64,000 nucleotides of DNA from Desulfurellaceae bacterium bin18 (GTDB lineage: Bacteria > Desulfobacterota > Binatia > Bin18), in assembly GCA_002238415.1 (NCBI GenBank), contig MPMI01000003.1, positions 117,413-181,412 of the forward strand. Direction: 5' to 3'. Positions 55,967 to 64,000 of this stretch are shown one piece after another. The position numbers and the translations under genes are program-made. The first letter of the stretch is position 1, and each line of letters begins with the position of its first letter. The notes under the pieces are model-generated. The model ran no database searches and was not told where the DNA came from. It saw nothing but the letters and a program-made list of their open reading frames with translations.

Positions 55967-56718
55967 TGCCGGTGTTTGGGAAACAGGACGTTGAAGCCGC
56001 CGCCACCCAAGCGCCGCTGATGAGCGGCCTTGATACCGATGCCTGGGAGCTCAAAGGCGCGGAGATTCTTCAGCTCAGTTATGAAATTGCCGAGGAGCCA
56101 GCGGAATGGCTCATTCCGCCCGCTCTCCACCCGAGTATTCCGCCGTATGCCACGTTCTCGGTCATGCATTATCCCGACAGCCCGGTCGGGCCGTTCGCAC
56201 TCGCCCAGGTCCGCATCATCGTTCGGGCCGGGATTCGGCCCCGCGGCTACCTCCTGCACGCCTATGCCAGCACCGAGCAGGCGGTGGGCGAGTTGCAGGC
56301 GCGCTGGGGGTTTACGGTCGAGACCGCGGCGGTCTCGCTCCAGCCACGCCACGACCGGGTGATTGGGCGGGTTGAACGCGATGGCGACACGCTCTTGGAG
56401 ATCGAGCTGGAGAACCCCGAGCATATCTCAGGCGCGGATATTACCTATCTCGACAGCCTGCATTTGGCTCGGGTTCAGGACCAGGACAAGCCGGTCATTG
56501 TCCAGGTTGACCCGGAATACGTGTTTCAGGCTGCGCAGCGCGGTAAACCCCGCCTCCTCACCTTCAAAGCCGGCGCTTGGGGAGACTCCGGGCGGTTGCA
56601 GTGCACGACTCCGATTATTGCGACCATGACAAAAAGTGATACTGACCTGCCCCAGCTCCGCTTCGCGCTTGACCCCTCTCTGCCGGCCGCCCAAGGCAGC
56701 CGCAGACTCGCGGCGTAA
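55966..56718 (+). CDS. Acetoacetate decarboxylase-like protein without the usual active-site lysine motif
   Basis: This 250-residue protein resembles the acetoacetate decarboxylase fold: EEPAEWLIPPALHPSIPPYATFSVMHYPDSPVGPFALAQVRI, RPRGYLLHAYASTEQAVGELQARWGFTVETAAVSL, then HARVQDQDKPVIVQVD. In true decarboxylases a GxPK-type lysine forms the Schiff base; here the equivalent reads WGFTV, so decarboxylation by that mechanism is unlikely. It shares a start/stop overlap with the LLM gene and may act on the same substrate. Confidence 0.65.
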   Translation: MPVFGKQDVEAAATQAPLMSGLDTDAWELKGAEILQLSYEIAEEPAEWLIPPALHPSIPPYATFSVMHYPDSPVGPFALAQVRIIVRAGIRPRGYLLHAYASTEQAVGELQARWGFTVETAAVSLQPRHDRVIGRVERDGDTLLEIELENPEHISGADITYLDSLHLARVQDQDKPVIVQVDPEYVFQAAQRGKPRLLTFKAGAWGDSGRLQCTTPIIATMTKSDTDLPQLRFALDPSLPAAQGSRRLAA

Positions 56719-56730
56719 AGGAGACACTTC

Positions 56731-57207
56731 ATGTCTGATGTCACATTCAAGGTTTCGGGACAGTCGGAATCACCGGCTCGCTTGGCCGTTCAGGTCAGAG
56801 GGTTTGAGCTAATCGTTGACGAGCCGCCGGGCCTCGGTGGGGACGACGAAGGGCCGAATCCGGTTGAATATATCCTGGCCGGCTTAGCCGGCTGTCTCAA
56901 TGTGATGGGGCATATTATTGCCAAAGAAATGGGCTTTACGATTCGATCCCTGACCATCGATGCCGCCGGTCCGCTGAACCCAGGGAAATTACTCGGTAAA
57001 CAGACCGATGACCGGGCTGGCTACAAGAATATTGACGTCACACTCAAGGTTGATGCCGATGTCGATCAAGCTACCCTGGACCAATGGCTGGCGACCATAG
57101 AGACGCGCTGTCCGGTTTCGGACAATCTGATGAACCTCACCCCGGTGGCGGTTCGGGCGCAGTCAGCCGTGCAGTCGGAACACGACACGGAATCTCCCTC
57201 ACCCTAG
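56731..57207 (+). CDS. OsmC family protein
   Basis: This 158-residue OsmC/Ohr-type protein reduces organic hydroperoxides with two Cys: here LAGLAGCLNVMGHIIAKEMG and TRCPVSDNLMN contain the pair. FELIVDEPPGLGGDDEGPNPVEYIL is the family opening. It follows the acetoacetate-decarboxylase-like gene by 12 bases, so it may detoxify peroxides from the oxidoreductase. Confidence 0.9.
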   Translation: MSDVTFKVSGQSESPARLAVQVRGFELIVDEPPGLGGDDEGPNPVEYILAGLAGCLNVMGHIIAKEMGFTIRSLTIDAAGPLNPGKLLGKQTDDRAGYKNIDVTLKVDADVDQATLDQWLATIETRCPVSDNLMNLTPVAVRAQSAVQSEHDTESPSP

Positions 57208-57231
57208 CCGGACAGCCCCCGGGGGCTGTCC

Positions 57232-58998
57232 CTACCAGGCTGTTTCCCAGTGGGGCATCGTCAATACGCCCGGCTCGGACCATAGACCAAGACGCTGTCC
57301 CATCTGGATAACGGGTCGGACGGCTTGCATGACCTGGCGTAGAGCCACTGAGGTCGGACTGGCCGCGGCGTCCTCTCTACCCTGAAGGCGAGACAGGACT
57401 GTTTCAACGAGTGTTTTCTGTTCGGGAAAGAGTTTGACCTGCACCGGCGTATCGGCCTCAATCCCCGCCGCTTGCTTTGCCAGACTCAGCGCCATCGGAA
57501 AGCCGCCGAGTTCGTCGACCAGGCCAATACCTTTGGCATCTTCACCCGTCCAGATCCGACCCTTTGCCACGGCGTGCACCTGTTCCTGAGTGAGGCCCCT
57601 TCCTTCGGCAACTTTCTGCGTAAAGTCCTCGTACACATGATCGAGCCAGACCGTGATTCGTTGCCACTGCTGGGGCGTATAGTCGAGCGAGCTTGACCAC
57701 ATGGTGGCATTAGTACTGGTATGCACCTCGTCCGATGAGATGCCGATTTTTTCCATGAGTTCAGCGGTGAGCATCTTACCACCGACTACGCCGATGGAGC
57801 CGGTGATCGTACCGGGCTGGGCCACAATTTTGTCCGCAGCCGCAGCCACAAAATAGCCGCCCGAGCCAGCCACGTTGCCCATGGACACAATGACCGGTTT
57901 ACCCGCCTCCTTGGCTCGTACGGTCTCGCGCCAAATCGTATCGGAGGCAACATAGGAGCCACCCGGACTGTCAACCCGAAACAGAATAGCCTTCACCGTG
58001 TCGTCCTGCACGGCATCCCGAAACGCCGCTGACACCGAGTCCGCGCCCATTGTCGGCCCGCTCAGCGCGGCGCTGTATTCGCTTTTGCCGCGATGCACCC
58101 CACCGACGCCGTAAATGAGCGCAATTACCTCCTCTCCGTTGTGCGGACGACCCATCTGGCGCAGATAGGTCAACAACCCAACACGTTCTGCCCCTTCACC
58201 AAGATCATCTTCGATGATGGCCTGAACTTCATCCCGATACGCCAGCCCGTCAACCAGGTTTTCCGCTAAGGCATGCGCGCCGAGAAACGGCCCACGGTCA
58301 ACCAGGACTCGGACGGCGTCATCTTCCAAGCCGCGACCAGCGGCGATGCCCTGCACGATCTGGCGGAACTGGGATTCAATAATCTGAAGGATCGCCTCAC
58401 GATGGGGTTGGGTGTATTTTTTTTCGGTGAACATATTCAGCGCGTTTTTATACTCATAGCGGTGGTCCATACGGGGCGAGAGCCCCAGCTTTTCCAGTGT
58501 TCCGCTGACGAATGCCGATTCTGCCATCAGGCCGGTGAGACCAATATCCCCGGACGGTTGGAGATAAATGCGATCAAAGGCAGTAGCCAGATAATACGCG
58601 CCATTGCCAGGCCCGAACTCGCCAAAGGTCTCGGCATAGGCAACGGTCGGCTTGCCACTCTCCCGAAAGGCACTAACGGCATCCCGCACCTCTTGAATTT
58701 CCGCCAGGCCCATACGCGGCGTGCCCGCCCGCGCGACCAGGGCCAGGACGCGCTCATCGGTGGCCGCCTGATGCAGCGCGTCAACAATATCCCGGACCGA
58801 CACGGTCTGTTCCATGAGGACGCTCGCCAGCGGATCGGTGGGAATATACTCGGCAAACTCGCGCTCGAAGTCGATCTCAAGCACAATGCGCTCCGGCAGA
58901 CTCTCCTGACTCATCAAGGTAGTAATAACGCCGACAATAGCCATGACGACAACCCACGCGCCAATCAGCATGAGCGTCCGCGCCAGAAACTTTTTCAT
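57232..58998 (-). CDS. sppA: Signal peptide peptidase SppA, long (67 kDa) type
   Basis: This membrane-anchored protease (588 residues) degrades released signal peptides. The N-terminal anchor is TLMLIGAWVVVMAIVGVITTL. Two related S49 halves follow: the catalytic Lys lies in RYEYKNALNMF of the first half, and the Ser in NVAGSGGYFVAAAADKIVAQPGTITGSIGV of the second. The ATG at 58998 has SD GAGGAAAG; an upstream Met is also in frame. The double-domain architecture is that of E. coli SppA. Confidence 0.94.
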   Translation of the reverse strand: MKKFLARTLMLIGAWVVVMAIVGVITTLMSQESLPERIVLEIDFEREFAEYIPTDPLASVLMEQTVSVRDIVDALHQAATDERVLALVARAGTPRMGLAEIQEVRDAVSAFRESGKPTVAYAETFGEFGPGNGAYYLATAFDRIYLQPSGDIGLTGLMAESAFVSGTLEKLGLSPRMDHRYEYKNALNMFTEKKYTQPHREAILQIIESQFRQIVQGIAAGRGLEDDAVRVLVDRGPFLGAHALAENLVDGLAYRDEVQAIIEDDLGEGAERVGLLTYLRQMGRPHNGEEVIALIYGVGGVHRGKSEYSAALSGPTMGADSVSAAFRDAVQDDTVKAILFRVDSPGGSYVASDTIWRETVRAKEAGKPVIVSMGNVAGSGGYFVAAAADKIVAQPGTITGSIGVVGGKMLTAELMEKIGISSDEVHTSTNATMWSSSLDYTPQQWQRITVWLDHVYEDFTQKVAEGRGLTQEQVHAVAKGRIWTGEDAKGIGLVDELGGFPMALSLAKQAAGIEADTPVQVKLFPEQKTLVETVLSRLQGREDAAASPTSVALRQVMQAVRPVIQMGQRLGLWSEPGVLTMPHWETAW

Positions 58999-59024
58999 AT
59001 TATCTTTCCTCGCTTGATCTTCCA

Positions 59025-59441
59025 CTAACTCACTTCGGACGGCGTCGGCTCAAGCGTGCCCGGCGTTTTTCCGTAAGGCCAGGGCAACTGAATTGGCTCG
59101 CCGGCACGATTGAAAATTTCGACCGGGGTTTCCAGGACGGCAATCGCCTGCATCTCCTCGTCACCGGTCGTGCAGATTTTGTGGGGGGTGTAGGCGGGAA
59201 CGGTCAGGACGCTGTTGGGTCCGAAATCGATCTGCTTCCCGTCTACCTGGCACCAGCCTGTTCCCTTGAGAACAATAAGAATCTCTTCGCCCGAATGATA
59301 GTGGGTCGGGGTCGGCTTGCCCGGCTGGGAGGTCTGCATCCAGATCTCAACGTTTCGAGAATCCTCCTTCACCAAGGTCTGGTGGATAACCGCAGGGTGA
59401 ACGAATTTTTCGATGCCGGAAATTTTTCGCATGGAATACAT
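59025..59441 (-). CDS. Cupin-domain protein
   Basis: This 138-residue single cupin has motif 1 TPTHYHSGEEILIVLKGTGW, with the usual metal His pair and Glu, and motif 2 VPAYTPHKICTTGDEEMQA. It is a small metal-binding barrel, and the substrate is unknown. SD GAGGGAGGG precedes the ATG at 59441. It lies 26 bases upstream of sppA. Confidence 0.85.
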   Translation of the reverse strand: MYSMRKISGIEKFVHPAVIHQTLVKEDSRNVEIWMQTSQPGKPTPTHYHSGEEILIVLKGTGWCQVDGKQIDFGPNSVLTVPAYTPHKICTTGDEEMQAIAVLETPVEIFNRAGEPIQLPWPYGKTPGTLEPTPSEVS

Positions 59442-59504
59442 GAGCGTGCCCTCCCTCTACTGGCGTTGTCAAAGGAACGTAGCAAAGAAGCGGGGGTAGG
59501 CCAA

Positions 59505-60419
59505 TCAGAACTCAATCTGAAAGCCCTGCCGCTCCTGACTCTGCACCTCCGTCAGAGTGCCCTGCACGCGCAGATACTCCCCCGCCGGGTAATATAAATA
59601 GCCGTGCGTGGCGACCTGAGCCGCAAGCGCCTGACTGACCATGGGTGGCGGGAGACTGGCAGCATCTTTTTCTGCCAAGGCCCGGACTGTGCCTCCTCCA
59701 GCCGAGAGGAGGTGGACCTGCTCCGTATCGAATATATACGTCTGTTGTGTCCGATTGGCGACTTCTACAGCGACAATAAAGATGTCCGGCGTGTGGACAC
59801 CGAAGAGCAACTCAGACTCCATCGCCGGCAGGGGCCGGATATGCACATACACCTGGCCTTCGGGTCCGTAGCGTTTGACGTTATCGGCCAGCCCGTGAAA
59901 CAGGGAATAAAACGCACGCCGGAAATACGTTGTCGGTGGCGGACGGTTCTTGGTGAGACGCGGGGCCTCTCGTTCGTGATAATCCGTCACCAGCGGGTGC
60001 GGCGTAGGGGAGGCCACGTCCAGTGTGCTGAGCGAGGCGGCGTCAACAACCACGCCCTGCGGCTGACACTGAATTGTCACCTGGACCAACGCCGTCTGGC
60101 CCGACCGTCTTTGCTGCGCCTGTATCGCCCCGGTTTTTCCTGGCGCGGCTCGGGTTGCACTCGCTACGCGGTACCCCATCCGCTCGACTGTCCGGTAGGC
60201 GAGTTGCTGGGCTTGTTCGCACGATAAGTCCGTATCGGTAATCTCATACAACTCGGCCAGTGGCTCGGCCTGTGCCGCGGCCCGGTTCGCTTCCATGCTC
60301 GCAAACACGGCTGCGGTGGAGGCCCTGGCAACTGTACGCGCGGCGGGCTGAGAACGTGGTGCGCAACCAATCAGGGCCGACAGCATAAGGAGCCCGACCA
60401 AGGCCGGGAGGCACTTCAT
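59505..60419 (-). CDS. Predicted lipoprotein, unknown family
   Basis: About 304 residues from the ATG at 60419. The signal peptide KCLPALVGLLMLSALIGCAPR has an LIGC lipobox. The mature part contains TDTDLSCEQAQQLAYRTVERMGYRV, LVQVTIQCQPQGVVVDA, and a second half with DIFIVAVEVANRTQQTYIFD, VSQALAAQVATHGYLYYPAGEYLRVQG. It resembles outer-membrane-anchored accessory lipoproteins, but I cannot assign a family or function. The frame is open to 60443. Confidence 0.75.
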   Translation of the reverse strand: MKCLPALVGLLMLSALIGCAPRSQPAARTVARASTAAVFASMEANRAAAQAEPLAELYEITDTDLSCEQAQQLAYRTVERMGYRVASATRAAPGKTGAIQAQQRRSGQTALVQVTIQCQPQGVVVDAASLSTLDVASPTPHPLVTDYHEREAPRLTKNRPPPTTYFRRAFYSLFHGLADNVKRYGPEGQVYVHIRPLPAMESELLFGVHTPDIFIVAVEVANRTQQTYIFDTEQVHLLSAGGGTVRALAEKDAASLPPPMVSQALAAQVATHGYLYYPAGEYLRVQGTLTEVQSQERQGFQIEF

Positions 60420-60444
60420 GTAGTGCCCGGACAGAGGTGTCATT

Positions 60445-61524
60445 TCAACTCAACTGAGGAACCACCAGCTCGGCAAAGCGCTGGAGCATCTCCTGTTCCT
60501 GCTTATAGGGAAACACCATCTGGAAATGGCGGAAGCCGAGCGCCTGCAACCCCCGCAGGGTTTCAGCCAGGCGCTCCGGCGTCCCGGCCGTTCCCAGCTC
60601 TCGGGATGCCCACAGTCCCCGCCCGCCCAGGGCCTGGGCTGACTCGGCCTCTCGCCGCTTGAGTTCTTTTTCATCTTCGGCCAGCACCACGGCCAGAAAC
60701 AGCGACTTCTCAATCGCTGAGAAATCCCGCTTTAGCGCGTCACAGTGCCGGCGCAGAATATCGGTCTTTCTTTTCACGGTTTCTACCGAAGACCTCAGCA
60801 AGATGTTCCAGCCATTGGCGTACTGGGCCACGATGCGCAGCATGACCTTCTCTCCACCACCGGCAATCCAGATCCGGGGCGGTTGCTGCACCGGCTTGGG
60901 GGCGCACAGCGCCTCCTGCAACTGGTAGTGCGTACCAGGAAAAGACGCCCGCTCCTGCGTCCATAACAGGCGCACTACCTGCACCGCCTCTTCGAGCTGA
61001 GCCAGACGCGTACCAATTGAGGGAAAGGGAATCCCGTAGGCCCGATACTCAAGCTCCTTCCAGCCGGCTCCGATGCCAAACTCCAGTCGTCCGTTGCTAA
61101 GATGATCGAGGCTGGCCGCAATCTTTGCCAGGATGCTGGGCGGACGATACGAGTTACACGTGACCAGCGTTCCCAGCCTCAGTCGGGTCGTCACCGGAGC
61201 GAGCGCGGTCAGCAGGGTCCAGGCCTCCAGACAGTTACGCTGCTCAGACCTGGCATCCCAAAAAAGATGGTCCGACGCCCACAAGCCGTAAAAACCAAGC
61301 CGTTCCGCCTCTTTTGCGATCTGGGCGACTTCGTCGTAGGTAAAGCCAAACTGCGGCTCGATTTGGATACCGAAGCGCCACCCCGGCGCTGGGCCTTCCT
61401 GAGCTGCCTGGCCGACCGGCGTCTCGGCTTCAGACGGCGTTGAGGTAGCAGCCTGTAAGCCTGCTACCCCAGCGACAACCGTACCCGCTTCCTTCAGAAA
61501 CTTCCGGCGGCTGATGTCGCGCAT
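60445..61524 (-). CDS. Tat-exported LLM class F420-dependent oxidoreductase
   Basis: This 359-residue protein begins RDISRRKFLKEAGTVVAGVAGL, a twin-arginine signal, and then a luciferase-like domain: FGIQIEPQFGFTYDEVAQIAKEAERLGFYGLWASDHLF, TRLRLGTLVTCNSYRPPSILAKIAASLDHLSNGRLEFGIGAGWKELEYRAYG, PPRIWIAGGGEKVMLRIVAQYANGWNI. It matches the F420-dependent TIGR03560-like group. F420 use outside the cytoplasm is known in a few actinobacteria; with npdG in this genome it is plausible here. Confidence 0.88.
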   Translation of the reverse strand: MRDISRRKFLKEAGTVVAGVAGLQAATSTPSEAETPVGQAAQEGPAPGWRFGIQIEPQFGFTYDEVAQIAKEAERLGFYGLWASDHLFWDARSEQRNCLEAWTLLTALAPVTTRLRLGTLVTCNSYRPPSILAKIAASLDHLSNGRLEFGIGAGWKELEYRAYGIPFPSIGTRLAQLEEAVQVVRLLWTQERASFPGTHYQLQEALCAPKPVQQPPRIWIAGGGEKVMLRIVAQYANGWNILLRSSVETVKRKTDILRRHCDALKRDFSAIEKSLFLAVVLAEDEKELKRREAESAQALGGRGLWASRELGTAGTPERLAETLRGLQALGFRHFQMVFPYKQEQEMLQRFAELVVPQLS

Positions 61525-61550
61525 ACCGGCGAGCCTCCTTTCAAGAGCGC

Positions 61551-62384
61551 CTACACCCCGGCCCGCTGCTCTATGGCCTGTAGAGCCGTCCGGGCGGATG
61601 TCAGGGCAACGGCGAAGGACACGCTGGCGGGCGCGGGCGGTGGTCCCGCGTCCCCCGGCGATTTATAGCCGCCATAAATGGCGTGTCCGGATTGGAGCCA
61701 AAAACAGTCCGCCACAGCGAAGCCGGCTTGTTTGAACCACGTCAACTGCTCGAACAGCGGCGAGGGTTTATCGTAGGGATCGGGGGTGTGGAAGTAATTC
61801 CACCTTTCCTGGGTAAATTTCTCAAAGAGCCGGGTGGAGCCCGTCTTTTTGATTGAGAGCGACTGCGTAATCCGATCCCAACCTTCGCCGAAGGATGCCC
61901 AAGCTTCCGACCGTTGCGGTTTGACGATATCGGCAAGCAGGACCGCACCGCGGTCTGAAATCCGTTTACCGATTTCTGTAAACAGCCATTGTTTTTCCGG
62001 CCCGCTCAGATGGTGCACGCACAGGGAGGAGACGACGCAGTCGCTCTCATCCAGCGAACCGAGCCAGTCCGGCGAGGCCATATCAAAGTCTGCAATCCGA
62101 ACGCGCTCTCCAAAGCGCTGGAGGTGACGGCCTGCCTGCTCGCGCATGCTTTCTGACCCATCCAGGGCCAGCACCGATGCGTTTGGAAAGCAGTCCAGCA
62201 CGGCAAACGACAAGGCTCCTTCCCCGCAGCCAAGCTCAACCGCGCGGAACGCGTCCTGCTGCTGAAAGGGCAGCAGACTCAAAAGTGTCGCAACCTGCTC
62301 ATCCCGGGCCGGCACGGCAATCGACGCCAGTTCGCGGTAGAGTTGAGAATCGTCCTCTGTCCATTCCGTGCGCTCTTCAGCCAT
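61551..62384 (-). CDS. Class I SAM-dependent methyltransferase
   Basis: This 277-residue protein has the SAM motif FRAVELGCGEGALSFAVLDCFPN, the acidic loop VLALDGSESMREQAG, DFDMASPDWLG, and CVVSSLCVHHLSGPEKQWLFTEIGK. The fold is a Rossmann methyltransferase; the substrate is unknown. The C-terminal part (FEQLTWFKQAGFAVADCFWLQSGHAIYGGYK) is as in small-molecule methyltransferases. It follows the VCBS gene by 15 bases on the minus strand. Confidence 0.88.
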   Translation of the reverse strand: MAEERTEWTEDDSQLYRELASIAVPARDEQVATLLSLLPFQQQDAFRAVELGCGEGALSFAVLDCFPNASVLALDGSESMREQAGRHLQRFGERVRIADFDMASPDWLGSLDESDCVVSSLCVHHLSGPEKQWLFTEIGKRISDRGAVLLADIVKPQRSEAWASFGEGWDRITQSLSIKKTGSTRLFEKFTQERWNYFHTPDPYDKPSPLFEQLTWFKQAGFAVADCFWLQSGHAIYGGYKSPGDAGPPPAPASVSFAVALTSARTALQAIEQRAGV

Positions 62385-62399
62385 GTTGGGCCCTCCTTA

Positions 62400-64000
62400 T
62401 TATGGCGGATTGTTCGGATTGATGGCCGTCGTAAGAAAGAGTTCGGCTTCTAGTACTCCTAACTGATTAAATCCATATTTCGCGTCAATAAAATCAACCC
62501 AGCCATCGCCGTTGACGTCCACGGCCGCAACGATCGGACTAACGTTGACAAAGTCGTCAGGTAACGGTGTGAAGACCCCATTGCCCATGTTCAGATACGA
62601 ATCAATAACATCCGTCGAGGGCTGCCCGTCTGGGCCATAGTGGAAGTTGAGGATTTCGTTCTGGCCGTCTCCGTTAATGTCCCGAAACCAAAATCCGGGC
62701 CATCCTATTCCTTGGAAGGCTCTCACCTGTGTGGGCAAGCGGAGGGAGGTTTCGTCCCGGAAGCTGCCATCGCCGTTACTGATCAAGACCTGGACAAAAT
62801 GCCCCCTGAACATCTGATCCGATTGATACAGCAGGAGGTCGTGCAGGCCGTCTTGATTCAGGTCCGTACGAATGGAATCCTGGGTTCTCCATATGCCGTC
62901 TATCGCTATCGGCGATGGAGGAATCGCTGCCGCATTGGATAGGGTGAACCGACCGGTCCCATCGTTGAGCAGGATTCCGGTCCTGTTCGACCGGCTCCCA
63001 TCGAGGTTCTCGAAGGCCTCTATCAGCCCGATGTAGAGATCGGCATCGCCGTCGTTCTCAGCATCGATAAAATGGGTCCAGAGTAGCTGCGATCCGATCA
63101 AGGCATCCGGAAAGCGGCCATTTGTACCGATAATACTTTCTCTGTCTCCGAAGTCCAGCCAAATATCAGCCACAATACTGAACGCTCCGCTGCCGTCATT
63201 GAGCATAAGATACGATGGTGCTCGAGTCACATTGTTCACCCACACATCAATGTCCCCGTCCCCATCAACATCGGCGGCGCTCGACCCATGCGAAAAATCG
63301 GACACCTGCGGCAAATTCCGCGCGGTCACATCGCGCAGCCTGCCGTCTGGCTCTGATAACAAGAGGCGATTCTGTTCTCCATCGAACGTGTCTTCACGAC
63401 CGTGGTTATCCATGAAAATATCGTTTTGGCCATCGCCGTTGAAATCCTCGATAATGAACTGTCGAACGAGAAACACTTCTGGGATAGGTCCGACAATCAA
63501 GGTCGCGGTCTTATCGACCAGGCTTCCCGCCCCGTCGTTCAACAGAATGACGATCGGAGAGGGAGTAGCCTTAGGCGCAGTTATATCTCCTGCCCAGAGC
63601 GAGAACACAACATCCTCGTGGCCGTCCCCGTTGATATCCCCGGAGGCGGCCGAAGCCTGATTAGGAGCGAATGCTTCTCCGTCTTCGTCCCTCCCGAGGG
63701 GCCCTGTCACCCGAACCGGGGCAGCGTACTGGGGCGGCTCGACTGGGCCGGCTCCAATAATGACAAAGTTCTGGAGAGACTGTTGCCAGGCGACAACGAG
63801 ATCGGTTCCGGTGTCGGGGAAATCCTTTAGCCGGGCGCGTTTTTCAACTCCGGTGAGAAATTCCTGGCCGAGCGTCGTGACCGTGAAGGTGGCCCTGCCA
63901 AATACTTCACCATCAGCTCGGGCGTGGACCGTATGGGTGCCATCACCCAATAGATTCCAGTTGAACAGCAGCCCAAAGCCATTATCGCTGTCGTTACACA
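62400..64000 (-). CDS. FG-GAP/VCBS repeat protein, 5' end outside the window
   Basis: Over 530 residues are present and the frame stays open to the last base, so the start is missing. From the window edge it reads CNDSDNGFGLLFNWNLLGDGTHTVHARADG, a beta-sandwich motif, then TFTVTTLGQEFLTGVEK, WQQSLQNFVIIG and a series of FG-GAP calcium-binding loops (DINGDGHED, DFNGDGQND, DVDGDGDID, DAENDGDAD, DLNQDGLHD, DINGDGQNE, DVNGDGWVD). This is a beta-propeller surface protein. A similar NGFGLLFNWNLLGDG module is common in cyanobacteria and Entotheonella-like genomes (from memory). Confidence 0.85.
   Translation of the reverse strand, partial: CNDSDNGFGLLFNWNLLGDGTHTVHARADGEVFGRATFTVTTLGQEFLTGVEKRARLKDFPDTGTDLVVAWQQSLQNFVIIGAGPVEPPQYAAPVRVTGPLGRDEDGEAFAPNQASAASGDINGDGHEDVVFSLWAGDITAPKATPSPIVILLNDGAGSLVDKTATLIVGPIPEVFLVRQFIIEDFNGDGQNDIFMDNHGREDTFDGEQNRLLLSEPDGRLRDVTARNLPQVSDFSHGSSAADVDGDGDIDVWVNNVTRAPSYLMLNDGSGAFSIVADIWLDFGDRESIIGTNGRFPDALIGSQLLWTHFIDAENDGDADLYIGLIEAFENLDGSRSNRTGILLNDGTGRFTLSNAAAIPPSPIAIDGIWRTQDSIRTDLNQDGLHDLLLYQSDQMFRGHFVQVLISNGDGSFRDETSLRLPTQVRAFQGIGWPGFWFRDINGDGQNEILNFHYGPDGQPSTDVIDSYLNMGNGVFTPLPDDFVNVSPIVAAVDVNGDGWVDFIDAKYGFNQLGVLEAELFLTTAINPNNPP

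Overview
The window is a chromosomal segment from a Gram-negative, GC-rich bacterium. The Gram-negative reading rests on a predicted lipoprotein with a lipobox, lgt, a long-form SppA and a Tat-exported oxidoreductase. An NADPH:F420 oxidoreductase and two luciferase-like monooxygenase (LLM) family oxidoreductases point to a lineage that uses coenzyme F420. That, with the C-terminal VCBS protein style, fits uncultured groups such as Tectomicrobia, Binatia or Methylomirabilota. This placement is inference; no rRNA gene is present.

Layout. 1-1040 is an AT-richer accessory stretch with a frame-disrupted gene carrying an RNMDAH motif. 1.1-3.5 kb holds a ThDP-dependent decarboxylase-like enzyme and F420 reductase. 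3.5-6.2 kb holds groESL and two DUF507 genes on the minus strand. 6.2-9.6 kb holds an NtrB/NtrC pair and thiE. 9.6-23.2 kb is a long, tight minus-strand run: an aminotransferase, hom, thrC, a phosphoglycerate-mutase-like gene that probably supplies homoserine kinase, glpX, enoyl-CoA hydratase, two-subunit methylmalonyl-CoA mutase, EthD, a geranylgeranyl-reductase-like flavoprotein, a small membrane protein, a cobalamin-binding-like protein and dnaB.

23.2-30.95 kb is an accessory island. It contains broken and intact toxin-antitoxin genes, two close paralogues of a pentapeptide-repeat membrane protein, the C-terminal remnant of an Eco57I-like restriction-methylase, an Swt1-type HEPN fragment, a truncated BrnA-like antitoxin, a small protein family with an IGGYQP motif, and several palindromic GTAGGTCGG-type repeats. 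Some of these repeats supply stop codons to neighbouring genes.

31-40.8 kb is recG followed by the pyrimidine genes, transcribed pyrR-pyrB-pyrC-carA-carB-recG. Its leader contains a promoter, a PyrR-type binding hairpin that buries a Shine-Dalgarno sequence, a 14-codon leader ORF ending inside a terminator hairpin, and then pyrR. 40.9-47.8 kb holds tenA and the housekeeping series lgt-tlpA/resA-ctpA-xseA-xseB-ispA-tlyA. 47.8-50.1 kb holds dtd, DUF1285, trmL, a DCC-family protein and a Mut7-C protein.

50.3-64 kb is more accessory: a very GC-rich TPR protein, a GST, a YD-repeat-like secreted protein, and a plus-strand run of HpcH/HpaI aldolase, LLM oxidoreductase, acetoacetate-decarboxylase-like protein and OsmC. 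Minus-strand genes follow for SppA, a cupin, a lipoprotein, a Tat-exported LLM oxidoreductase and a methyltransferase, then a VCBS/FG-GAP protein that runs off the window edge. No tRNA, rRNA, CRISPR array or intact transposase was seen.
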